From Cellulomonas cellasea (lineage in GTDB: Bacteria; Actinomycetota; Actinomycetes; Actinomycetales; Cellulomonadaceae), in assembly GCF_030372105.1 (NCBI RefSeq), contig NZ_JAUDBQ010000021.1, forward strand, positions 1 through 49,719: a DNA stretch of 49,719 bases. Reading direction: 5' to 3'. Below, piece after piece: positions 15,892-23,886 of the stretch (position 1 is the stretch's first letter; every line of letters begins with the position of its first letter). Position numbers and translations under genes: made by a program. The notes beneath the pieces were generated by a model. It did not search any database, was not told the DNA's origin, and worked only from the letters and a program-made list of their open reading frames with translations.

Positions 15892-16917
15892 ATGGCGACC
15901 ATCGACGACGTGGCACGAGCGGCCGGCGTCTCCACGTCGACCGTGTCCTACGTGCTCTCCGGCAAGCGGCCCATCTCCGCGCCCACCCGCCAGCGGGTCG
16001 AGCGCAGCATCCGCGACCTCGGCTACCGGCCGCACGCCGGCGCCCGGGCGCTCGCGTCGAGCCGCACCCAGGTGCTCGCCCTGATGGCGCCGCTGCGCGC
16101 GGACGTCAACGTCAACGTCATCATGCAGTTCGTCACCGGCGTGGTCACCAGCGCGCGGGCCTTCGAGCACGACGTGCTGCTGCTGACGCAGGACGACGCC
16201 ACAGGCCTCGAACGCGTGGCCGACGGCTCCATGGTGGACGCCCTGATCATGATGGACGTCGAGGCCGACGACCCGCGCGTGCCCGTGCTCGTGGGACTGC
16301 GCCAGCCCGCCGTCCTCATCGGGCTGCCCCAGGAGCCCGCAGGCCTCTCCTGCGTCGACCTGGACTTCGAGGCCGCGGGGCGCGTGGCCGTGCGGCATCT
16401 CGCCGAGCTCGGCCACCGGGACGTCGCTCTGATCGGCTCCCCGCGCGCCGTGCTCGAGCGGCACACCTCCTACGCCGACCGGATGCTGCGCGGCTTCACC
16501 CTCGAGGCCGTAGCGCTCGGGCTGACCAGCACCGTCCAGTCGTGCGAGTCCTCGCACAGCGGCGCCGTCGAGGCCGTCGACGCCGTGCTGGCGAGGATGC
16601 CCGGTGTGACGGGCGTCGTGGTGCACAACGAGGTCGCCCTGCCCGCCGTGGTCGCCACCCTCCGCGAGCGCGGCCGCCGTGTGCCCGAGGACGTCTCCGT
16701 CGTGGCGGTCTGCCCGCATGACGTCGCCGTCGGGCAGCCGACGCCGCTGACCGCTGTCGACATCCCCGCCCACACCATCGGGCGCGTGGCCGTGGAGATG
16801 GCGATGGCCCGCGTCGAGGGCGAGCAGCCCGCCGAGACCCGGCTGCTCGCGCCCGTGCTCACGGCCCGCGGCACCACCGCGCCCGCCCCGGCAGGTCAAG
16901 GCCAACTCAACCCTTGA
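15892..16917 (+). CDS. LacI-family transcriptional regulator of the glycoside locus
   Basis: A 341-residue LacI/GalR regulator. The N-terminal HTH and hinge are intact: TIDDVARAAGVSTSTVSYVL (residues 3-22), then the hinge helix near GARALASSRTQ. Residues 62-341 form the periplasmic-binding-protein-like effector domain. The ATG at 15892 gives the canonical N-terminus and follows AAGGGGG. It is divergent from the GH42-GH31 operon and convergent with the permease gene, whose stop overlaps by 11 bases. Its probable targets are the five TCGAAnCGnTTCGA-like palindromes; the CG centre suits LacI hinge-helix insertion. The inducer is probably an imported oligosaccharide or a product of it. Confidence 0.93.
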   Translation: MATIDDVARAAGVSTSTVSYVLSGKRPISAPTRQRVERSIRDLGYRPHAGARALASSRTQVLALMAPLRADVNVNVIMQFVTGVVTSARAFEHDVLLLTQDDATGLERVADGSMVDALIMMDVEADDPRVPVLVGLRQPAVLIGLPQEPAGLSCVDLDFEAAGRVAVRHLAELGHRDVALIGSPRAVLERHTSYADRMLRGFTLEAVALGLTSTVQSCESSHSGAVEAVDAVLARMPGVTGVVVHNEVALPAVVATLRERGRRVPEDVSVVAVCPHDVAVGQPTPLTAVDIPAHTIGRVAVEMAMARVEGEQPAETRLLAPVLTARGTTAPAPAGQGQLNP

Positions 16918-17902
16918 TGGCGCCGAAGATGACGCCCTTGGTGAAGTGGCGCTGCACGAACGGGTAGACCAGCAGGATCGGCACCACGGCCAGCACCATC
17001 ACGGCCATCTGCACCGGCAGCCCGGTGACGACGCCCGTCGCCACGTCCACAGTGCCGGTGCCGCCGCCCGGCAGTGAGACGCCCTGCAGCACGTATGAGC
17101 GCAGCACCATCTGGATGGGCCACTTCTCGTTGTCGTTGATGTAGAGCATCGCGTTGAAGAACGCGTTCCAGTAGCCGACCCCGTAGAACAGCGCCACGAC
17201 GGCGATCGCGGCCTTCGACATGGGGAGCACGATCGCGCGCAGGATGCGCCAGTCCCCCGCGCCGTCGATGCGCGCCGCGTCGAGGATCGCGGGCTCCACG
17301 CCCATGAAGAAGTTGCGCAGGATCAGCACGTTGAACGCGGACACCGCCCCGGGCAGGATCAGCGCCCAGTACGAGTTGATCAGCCCGAGTCCGCTCACCA
17401 GCAGGTACGTCGGGATGAGCCCGGCGCCGAAGAACATGGTGATGAGGAAGACGAACAGGATGGGCCGGTGCATGAACGAGCCCGGCCGGGACAGCCCGTA
17501 TGCCGCGAGCACCGACACCACCGTGGACAGCACCGTGCCGACGGCCGTGATGCCGACGCTGACCAGCGCCGCCCGCGTCACCACCCCGCCGGACAGGATC
17601 TGCGTGTACGCGTTGAGGGTCATCTCGCCCGGGATGGTGACGAGCCCGCCGGCGCGGATCGTCTCCGCCTGCGTCGACACGCTGGTGAGCACCACCGTGT
17701 AGAGGGGGAACACCACGGCCAGCACCACGACGGCGAGGATCACGAACTTCGAGACGGCGCCGGCCTTCGAGGGCGGCTCCTCCCAGGCCGGCCGGTGCGT
17801 GGGGCGCCTCGGCCGTCGCTGGGCTGAGGGCTCTGAGCCGATGGGCACGACGGGGGGCGTGGGCGCCGCTCCCGGCGTGAGCTGTGAGACCTGTCCGCTC
17901 AT
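16907..17902 (-). CDS. ABC sugar importer permease (LplC/MalG-type)
   Basis: A 331-residue inner component of a carbohydrate ABC importer. About 60 hydrophilic N-terminal residues precede six membrane helices, from FVILAVVVLAVVFPLYTVV to the C-terminal VLAVVPILLVYPFVQRHF. The coupling (EAA) loop EPAILDAARIDGAGDWRI, which docks on the ATPase, is present, as is the C-terminal TKGVIFGAIKG typical of the LplC/YteP-partner branch. Its ATG overlaps the stop of the partner permease by 4 bases. The stop lies 11 bases inside the convergent regulator gene, leaving no room for a terminator between them. Confidence 0.93.
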   Translation of the reverse strand: MSGQVSQLTPGAAPTPPVVPIGSEPSAQRRPRRPTHRPAWEEPPSKAGAVSKFVILAVVVLAVVFPLYTVVLTSVSTQAETIRAGGLVTIPGEMTLNAYTQILSGGVVTRAALVSVGITAVGTVLSTVVSVLAAYGLSRPGSFMHRPILFVFLITMFFGAGLIPTYLLVSGLGLINSYWALILPGAVSAFNVLILRNFFMGVEPAILDAARIDGAGDWRILRAIVLPMSKAAIAVVALFYGVGYWNAFFNAMLYINDNEKWPIQMVLRSYVLQGVSLPGGGTGTVDVATGVVTGLPVQMAVMVLAVVPILLVYPFVQRHFTKGVIFGAIKG

Positions 17903-18906
17903 GCGCGTTTGTACACTCCCGACTCGCCGAAGACGTGCGCCAGCTTGTTCGCCCCGAGGACGAGCGCGAGGCTGACGACCCCCTTGACCAGGCCCGCCGC
18001 CGCGGCGAAGCTCCAGTCGCCGTACACCACGCCCTGGTAGTAGACGAAGGTGTCGATGACGTCTGAGACGCCCACCCCCACCGCGGCGCGCTGCAGGATG
18101 AGCTGCTCGAACCCGACGGTGAGCGAGTCACCCAGGCGCAGGATGAGCAGCAGGATGACCACGGGCCGCAGCGCGGGCAGCGTGATGTGCCACATCCGCC
18201 GCCACCGATTCGCGCCGTCCACCGCCGCCGCCTCGTACAACTCCGGCGAGACGGTGCTCAGGGCCGCCAGGAAGATGATGATGCCCCAGCCCGCGTCCTT
18301 CCAGACGGACTGCATGGTGATGAGCACCAGGAACGTGTCCGGGTTGGTCATCAGGTCGAAGCCCTCGTACCCGCGCTGGCGCAGGTTCTGGCTCAACAGC
18401 CCGGCGCCGCCGAACATCTGCTGGAACAGCGTCACCACCAGCACCCACGAGAAGAAGTGCGGCAGGTAGACGATCGACTGGATCGTCGTGCGGATGCGCG
18501 GGGACAGCACGCTGTTGAGCAACAGCGCCAGGAAGACCGGCACCGGGAAGAAGAACACGAGCTGGAAGGCCGTGATGGCCAGCGTGTTGCCCACCGCGTT
18601 GAGGAACAGCGGGTTGCTGAACACCCGCTCGAAGTTCTCCCAGCCGACCCACGGGCTCCCGAAGAAGCCCTGGTACGGCGAGTAGGACGACCACGCCATG
18701 ATGTTGCCGAACATCGGCACGTAGGCGAACACCGCCAGCAGCACGACGGCGGGCAGCACCATGATCAGCAGCGAGCGGTCGCGGGCGATCTGCGCACGCC
18801 TGCTGAGGCGGCGGGGCTGCCCCGACGGCGCGGTGGCAGCCGCGCCGTCGGGACGTTCGGCGTCCGACGCCTTAGGGCGCCGGCGATGCAGCAGCGGGAC
18901 CGTCAC
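17899..18906 (-). CDS. ABC sugar importer permease (LplB-type)
   Basis: A 335-residue permease with six predicted membrane helices, beginning LLIMVLPAVVLLAVFAYVPM, and the coupling loop SPELYEAAAVDGANRWRR. Motifs such as AWSSYSPYQGFFGSPWVGWENF and IVYLPHFFSWVL are typical of the LplB branch, which imports complex oligosaccharides. The GTG start overlaps the stop of the binding-protein gene (GTGA), and its own stop overlaps the next permease, so the three genes are translationally coupled. Confidence 0.93.
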   Translation of the reverse strand: MTVPLLHRRRPKASDAERPDGAAATAPSGQPRRLSRRAQIARDRSLLIMVLPAVVLLAVFAYVPMFGNIMAWSSYSPYQGFFGSPWVGWENFERVFSNPLFLNAVGNTLAITAFQLVFFFPVPVFLALLLNSVLSPRIRTTIQSIVYLPHFFSWVLVVTLFQQMFGGAGLLSQNLRQRGYEGFDLMTNPDTFLVLITMQSVWKDAGWGIIIFLAALSTVSPELYEAAAVDGANRWRRMWHITLPALRPVVILLLILRLGDSLTVGFEQLILQRAAVGVGVSDVIDTFVYYQGVVYGDWSFAAAAGLVKGVVSLALVLGANKLAHVFGESGVYKRA

Positions 18907-20576
18907 TCCTTGTCCAGGATGTCCTGGTAGAAGGCGCGGAGCTCGTCACCGCCCGAGGACTTCCAGGTCTGCACGGCGTCCTCGAGGTCGTCCAGGGACT
19001 TGCGGCCGCGCGAGATGTCCTTCTCGAGGTCCTGGAACGGCTGCCCGATCGACGCGTACTGCTGCGGCTCGGCGATCTGCCGGCCGAAGAACAGCGGGTC
19101 GGTGAGGTACTGGGCGGCGTCGGCCTGCCAGGCGGAGGCCGCCTCGACGTAGCCGGGGTACTGCACCTTGGCGTTCGCGATGGGACCGCCGACCAGGAAC
19201 ATGTACGTCGGCTGCACCTCGGTGGCCGCCAGGTCGGTGGGCACGGGCAGGCCGTCGGCGTCCTTGGTGTAGTGCACGCCCTCGACGCCGTAGTTGACCA
19301 GGTCGAACTCGGTGGTGCCGAAGGGCCCCGCGAGCACGTTCGCCAGCGCGAGGAGCTCCTTGATGCGGCCCTCGTCGTCGGACTTCTTCAGGAACGAGTA
19401 GATGTTGGCGGGGTTGCCCTTGAACAGCACCGGGGTGCCGCCATCGCCGGCGAACGGCGCGAAGGGCTGCTGCCAGAACGTGGGGTTGGCGCCGAGGTTG
19501 TCGCGCAGCGCCTCGTTCCAGCTCCCCAGGCCGTCGGCCATGATGAGCGACTTGCCGGACTGGAACCGCTGCTTCGCGTCGCCCTCCTGGCCCGCGATCG
19601 CGTCGGGGTGCACGGCGCCGGAGGCGAAGAGCTTCGCGTTCCAGGCGAGGGCCGCGCGGTACTCCTCGGTCTCGATCCGGTGCACGAGCTTGTCGCCGTC
19701 GAGGCGCCACTTGGGCGGCACCGCGTGGATGATCGCGGCGGTGGTCCACAGGTCCTCGGCGCCCCAGCGGCCCGAGCCCGTGTCGGTGAGCTCGAGGGCG
19801 AGGGCGATGAGGTCCTCGCCGTTCTTGACGTCCGGGGAGATGCCGAGCTGCTCGAGCACGTCCTGCCGGTAGAAGGTCGCGTCTGTGAGCACCTCGCCGG
19901 GCATCGGCAGCCCGTACAGGCGGCCGTTGAACACGCAGAACTTCCACACGTCGGAGGGGATGTTCGCGAGGTTCGGGTAGTCCTTGACCTTGTCGCCCGC
20001 GAGGAACGGCGTGAGGTCCTGGAAGACATTGCCGACGATCTCGGAGGCGAAGCGGGGCGGGAGGTTCCAGTTCGGCACGCACACCCAGTCCGGCACGTCC
20101 TTGGACGAGGCGAGCACGGTGGCGAGCTTGTCCCCGTAGGTGTTGCCGTCGGCGATCTGGAACTGGACTGTGGAGCCGAGCGCCTCGTTGACCGCCTCGT
20201 AGTACTTGTTGCCCTTGGTGGGCGGGATCGTCCCCCACAACGGCGTCATCGCGACGAACGTGGCGCCGCTGCCGGGCGGCGAGGACACCGACTGCACCAG
20301 CGCGTCGGGCAGGCTCGCGAATCCGGGGGTGGAGCCGTTGACGCTCGGGAAGTCCGGCTCGACGTACTCCTGTGGGATGTACGACGGGATCGCGTCCTCG
20401 AGCTTGACCGCGGCCGCCTCCCCGCCCTGGGGCGCGTCCGAGCTCCCGCAGCCGGTCAGCAGCGCGGGCACGCCGACGACCGCCGCGCCCGCGGCGACCA
20501 TGCCGAGGAAGGACCTCCGCTCGACGGGGACGTCCGCGACACGGCTGGCCTTGCGGAGGTGTGTGGTGGTGTTCAT
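18903..20576 (-). CDS. Extracellular oligosaccharide-binding lipoprotein of the ABC importer
   Basis: A 557-residue solute-binding protein, long for the class and typical of LplA/YtcQ-like proteins that bind large oligosaccharides. The signal has a twin-arginine-like motif RRSFLG (20-25), a hydrophobic core and a lipobox LTGC with Cys43. It may therefore be exported folded by Tat and lipid-anchored. It is first in the importer operon; no ATP-binding subunit is encoded nearby, so a shared MsiK-type ATPase elsewhere must energise uptake. The strongly placed operator and promoter upstream indicate substrate-induced expression. Xyloglucan oligosaccharides are the inferred ligand. Confidence 0.9.
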   Translation of the reverse strand: MNTTTHLRKASRVADVPVERRSFLGMVAAGAAVVGVPALLTGCGSSDAPQGGEAAAVKLEDAIPSYIPQEYVEPDFPSVNGSTPGFASLPDALVQSVSSPPGSGATFVAMTPLWGTIPPTKGNKYYEAVNEALGSTVQFQIADGNTYGDKLATVLASSKDVPDWVCVPNWNLPPRFASEIVGNVFQDLTPFLAGDKVKDYPNLANIPSDVWKFCVFNGRLYGLPMPGEVLTDATFYRQDVLEQLGISPDVKNGEDLIALALELTDTGSGRWGAEDLWTTAAIIHAVPPKWRLDGDKLVHRIETEEYRAALAWNAKLFASGAVHPDAIAGQEGDAKQRFQSGKSLIMADGLGSWNEALRDNLGANPTFWQQPFAPFAGDGGTPVLFKGNPANIYSFLKKSDDEGRIKELLALANVLAGPFGTTEFDLVNYGVEGVHYTKDADGLPVPTDLAATEVQPTYMFLVGGPIANAKVQYPGYVEAASAWQADAAQYLTDPLFFGRQIAEPQQYASIGQPFQDLEKDISRGRKSLDDLEDAVQTWKSSGGDELRAFYQDILDKE

Positions 20577-20716
20577 CAGCGCCCTTCACTCCCTTGTGGA
20601 AACGCACGACTGCGAGGAGACCGCCGTGCGCGGGGGCACGCCGGCGTGGTGCTCCGGAGCCGATCAGCAGTGATCAGACGACCGGGTGGCTCGGATGAAC
20701 GCTTCGACGAAACACA

Positions 20717-20730
20717 TCGAAGCGGTTCGA
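20717..20730. promoter_or_regulatory. LacI-type operator, importer promoter
   Basis: TCGAAGCGGTTCGA has perfect TCGAA/TTCGA arms around a CG centre. It starts 7 bases downstream of the -10 box of the importer promoter, in the initially transcribed region. An extra inverted copy of one arm (CGCTTCGA, 20700-20707) lies just downstream. Confidence 0.8.
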
Positions 20731-20737
20731 CGCACCG

Positions 20738-20766
20738 ACTCTAGGGCAGCCCTATCGGTCCCGCAA
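20738..20766 (-). promoter_or_regulatory. Promoter of the ABC importer operon
   Basis: Minus strand TTGCGG (20761-20766), 17 bases, TAGAGT (20738-20743). Start near 20731, at the edge of the operator, giving a leader of about 155 bases. The leader holds no convincing open reading frame or strong hairpin. Confidence 0.6.
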
Positions 20767-20880
20767 TACCCCGGCGCCGCCGTGACCAAGTTGTCATCTT
20801 CCCGGTGGTTGCTCCCTTTCAACCGTCCGAAAGGGGCGAGTTCGCGTACGGTGTGCGGAGGCTGCCAGCAGGTCCCATCG

Positions 20881-20894
20881 TCGAAACGGTTCGA
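20881..20894. promoter_or_regulatory. LacI-type operator upstream of the GH3 gene
   Basis: TCGAAACGGTTCGA, perfect arms, 65 bases before the GH3 start codon. A possible plus-strand -10 (TACGGT, 20847-20852, weak -35) would place it at about +22. The rest of the 382-base divergent gap (20577-20958) shows only a repeated GATCAGACG (20672 and 20893) without clear meaning. Confidence 0.75.
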
Positions 20895-20958
20895 TCAGAC
20901 GTCTCCCTGCTGCCAGCCGCGACATCCGACCATCAGCACACCGAAGCCGAGGATCAGC

Positions 20959-23886
20959 GTGGCCGACGACGACGTCCAGCCCGAGCAGCCCCGCCTGGCG
21001 GCCGACTCCCCCACCGACCCCGCGGCCATCCGTGCCGCACGCGCCGCACGCGCCCGCGCGCTGCTCGCCGAGCTCACCCTCGACGAGAAGACCGCACTGC
21101 TGCACCAGCACGCCCCCGCCATCGAGCGGCTGGGGTTGAACGCCTTCCACACGGGCGCCGAGGCGCTGCACGGCGTGGCCTGGCTCGGGACCGCGACGGT
21201 GTTCCCGCAGCCCGTCGGCCTCGCGGCGTCCTGGTCCGCCGAGCTGCTCACCCGGATCGGCGAGGTGGTGGGCGTCGAGCTGCGCGCCAAGCACGCCGCC
21301 GACCCCGCCGTGAGCCTCAACGCCTGGGCCCCGGTGGTGAACCCCCTGCGCCACCCGCGCTGGGGGCGCAACGAGGAGGGCTACTCCGAGGACCCACACC
21401 TCACCGCCGAGCTGGCCACCGCCTACGCCCGCGGGCTGCGCGGCGACCACCCCGTGTTCTGGCGCACAGTCCCCACCCTCAAGCACTTCCTCGCCTATAA
21501 CAACGAGACCGACCGCGCCCTGACGAGCTCCCGGCTGCGGCCCCGCGTGCTCCGCGAGTACGAGCTGCCCGCCTACCGCGGCCCCCTCGAGGCGGGTGTC
21601 ATCGGCGCCGTCATGCCGTCGTACAACCTCGTCAACGGGAGGCCCAACCACGTCGCCCGCGAACTGCTCGACGAGCTGCGGAGTTGGACGCCCGAATCGC
21701 TGCTGGTCGTCTCCGACGCCGCCGCCCCCGGGAACCTGGTCACCTTCGAGCGGTACTACCCCGACCACGTCACCGGGCACGCCGCGATGCTGCGCGCCGG
21801 CATCGACTCCTTCACCGACAACGACGCCGACGCGCGGCCCACCACCACCCGGATCGCCGCCGCGCTCGAGCGCGGGCTGATCACCGAGGCGGACATCGAC
21901 CAGGCCGCGCTCCGCCACCTCGAGCTGCGCCTCGCCACCGGCGAGCTGGACCCTGGGCTGGACCCCTACGCCGGCATCAGCGCCGACCAGATCGACCTGC
22001 CCGAGCACCGCGCCCTGGCCCGCGAGGCCGTGGCCCGGTCCGTCGTGCTCCTCGCCAACGACGGCGTGCTGCCCCTGGGCCCGGACCAGCGGATCGCCGT
22101 GGTCGGGCCGCATGCCGACCGCGTGCTGCACGACTGGTACTCGGGGACGCCGCCCTACCTGACGGGCATCGCCAGCGCGCTCGACGCGCGGCTGCCCGGC
22201 GCCGTGCGCACCGCCGACGGCGCCGACCGCGTCGCGCTGCGCTCCACCAGCACCGGCGGGTACCTGCGCCCCGGCGTCGATGGCGTCCTCCTCGCCGACG
22301 GGCCCGACGCCGGCCCCGAGGCGCAGATCGACGTCACCGCCTGGGGCGAGGGCATCGTCACGCTGCGCTCGGTGGCCACCGGGCTGCTCTGGTCGGGTGT
22401 CGGCTGGGTGATCCGCGCCGACGCCGAGCGGGTGGGCGGCTGGGTCGCGCAGGAGAGCTTCCGCCTGCACCGCCACGACGACGGCGCCTGGTCGCTGCGG
22501 CACCTGGGCAGCGGGCGGTGGCTCCGCGTGCAGCACGGCCAGGGACTGCTCGCCGCGGACGCCGCCGAGCTCGCCGACGCCGAGCGGTTCACGCTGCGCA
22601 CCGTGCGCCACGGGCACACGCACGTCGCCGAGGTGTCCGCCGCCGCGGACGTCGTGCTGGTCGCCGTCGGCAACGACCCCCACCTGCTCGGCCGGGAGAC
22701 CGAGGACCGTCCCCACCTGCGCCTCCCCGACGAGCAGGCCGAGTTGTGGCGCGCCGCGCGCGAGGCCAACCCGAGGGCTGTGCTCACCGTCGTGTCGTCC
22801 TACCCCTACGCGCTCGGCGGCCTCGCCGACCAGGCCGCCGCCGTGGTGTGGACCTCGCATGCGGGCCAGGAGCTCGGGAACGGGCTCGTCGACGTGCTGG
22901 TGGGCGACGTCGAGCCCAGCGGCAGGCTCGCGCAGGGCTGGCCCGCCGACGAGTCCCACGTGGGCGACCTGCTCGACTACGACGTGATCGAGGCCAAGTC
23001 GACCTATTGGTACGCCGAACACCCGGCCCAGTACGCCTTCGGCCACGGGCTCTCCTACACCGAGGTGGAGTACACCGCCCTCGCCCTCGACACCGCCGAC
23101 GTGGACCCGGACGACGTGGTCCGCGTGACGGTCACCGTCGCGAATCGCGGTGAGAGGCCCGTGGACGAGCTCGTCCAGGTGTACGCCGCGTCACCCGGCC
23201 ACCGCCTGCCCGTCCCCCGCCGACGGCTCGTGGCCCACTCCCGGGCGTCGCTCGCACCCGGCGAGACCCGCGATGTGGTCCTCACAGTGCGGATCGAGCA
23301 GCTCTCGACGTGGGATGTCAGCAGCGGCCGGCACGTCGTCGAGCCCGGCCGCCACGAACTGCACGCAGGCCCGTCGAGCGCCGCACGGCCGCTGCGCGCC
23401 GAGCTGCGCGTGGCCGGGCAGCCCGTGCCGCCCCGCGCGGCGCTCGGCGCCGTCCTCCGCCTTGCCGACTACGACGAGCAGGAGGGGACTGCCCTCGCCG
23501 AGCGCACCCTGGACGCCGGCGACGCGGTGCAGCCCGCACCGGGCCGCCGCAGCGGCTGGGTGCTGTTGCGGTCAATGGACGCGCAGGGAGCACGTGGCTT
23601 GCGGGTGACACTCGCCCGCACCGGGCCGGGCGCCGCACAAGCCCGCGTCGAGGTGCGCGAGAGCATCGACGCCGCTGGCCTGTCCGCCGCCCACGACGAC
23701 GCCGCCTGGCAGCCCGTCGGCACGGCCGAGGCTCCAGCCGGAGGCGGCCGCTACGACTGGTCGGACGTGCCCGTGACAGCAGAGCCGCTCACGGCGGGCT
23801 GGGACACGCTGGCCGGGAAGGTGGTGGACGTGCGGGTCGTGCTCACGGGGCCCGTCCGCGCGGGCGAGCTGTCGCCGACGCCCTGA
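20959..23886 (+). CDS. Multi-domain GH3 beta-glucosidase/xylosidase
   Basis: A 975-residue family 3 enzyme from GTG 20959 (GAGGA upstream), with no signal peptide. The (beta/alpha)8 domain carries the KH motif (175-176) and the nucleophile Asp253 in VVSDAAAPGN. The second GH3 domain starts near 360 (REAVARSVVLLANDGVLPLG) but is interrupted at about 423-553 by repeats such as VALRSTSTGGYLRPG and TLRSVATGLLW, which look like a beta-trefoil (fascin/ricin-like) module. A fibronectin-III-like domain (about 725-815) and a C-terminal beta-sandwich resembling a CBM (about 830-975) follow. It faces the importer divergently under the same operator type and would cleave the glucan backbone or remaining xylosides. 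The open frame upstream of 20959 overlaps the promoter and is rejected. Confidence 0.88.
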   Translation: MADDDVQPEQPRLAADSPTDPAAIRAARAARARALLAELTLDEKTALLHQHAPAIERLGLNAFHTGAEALHGVAWLGTATVFPQPVGLAASWSAELLTRIGEVVGVELRAKHAADPAVSLNAWAPVVNPLRHPRWGRNEEGYSEDPHLTAELATAYARGLRGDHPVFWRTVPTLKHFLAYNNETDRALTSSRLRPRVLREYELPAYRGPLEAGVIGAVMPSYNLVNGRPNHVARELLDELRSWTPESLLVVSDAAAPGNLVTFERYYPDHVTGHAAMLRAGIDSFTDNDADARPTTTRIAAALERGLITEADIDQAALRHLELRLATGELDPGLDPYAGISADQIDLPEHRALAREAVARSVVLLANDGVLPLGPDQRIAVVGPHADRVLHDWYSGTPPYLTGIASALDARLPGAVRTADGADRVALRSTSTGGYLRPGVDGVLLADGPDAGPEAQIDVTAWGEGIVTLRSVATGLLWSGVGWVIRADAERVGGWVAQESFRLHRHDDGAWSLRHLGSGRWLRVQHGQGLLAADAAELADAERFTLRTVRHGHTHVAEVSAAADVVLVAVGNDPHLLGRETEDRPHLRLPDEQAELWRAAREANPRAVLTVVSSYPYALGGLADQAAAVVWTSHAGQELGNGLVDVLVGDVEPSGRLAQGWPADESHVGDLLDYDVIEAKSTYWYAEHPAQYAFGHGLSYTEVEYTALALDTADVDPDDVVRVTVTVANRGERPVDELVQVYAASPGHRLPVPRRRLVAHSRASLAPGETRDVVLTVRIEQLSTWDVSSGRHVVEPGRHELHAGPSSAARPLRAELRVAGQPVPPRAALGAVLRLADYDEQEGTALAERTLDAGDAVQPAPGRRSGWVLLRSMDAQGARGLRVTLARTGPGAAQARVEVRESIDAAGLSAAHDDAAWQPVGTAEAPAGGGRYDWSDVPVTAEPLTAGWDTLAGKVVDVRVVLTGPVRAGELSPTP

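Noticed and set aside
20672-20901. GATCAGACG repeated at 20672 and 20893
   Set aside because: Nine bases, not palindromic, and not positioned consistently relative to either promoter; likely chance.
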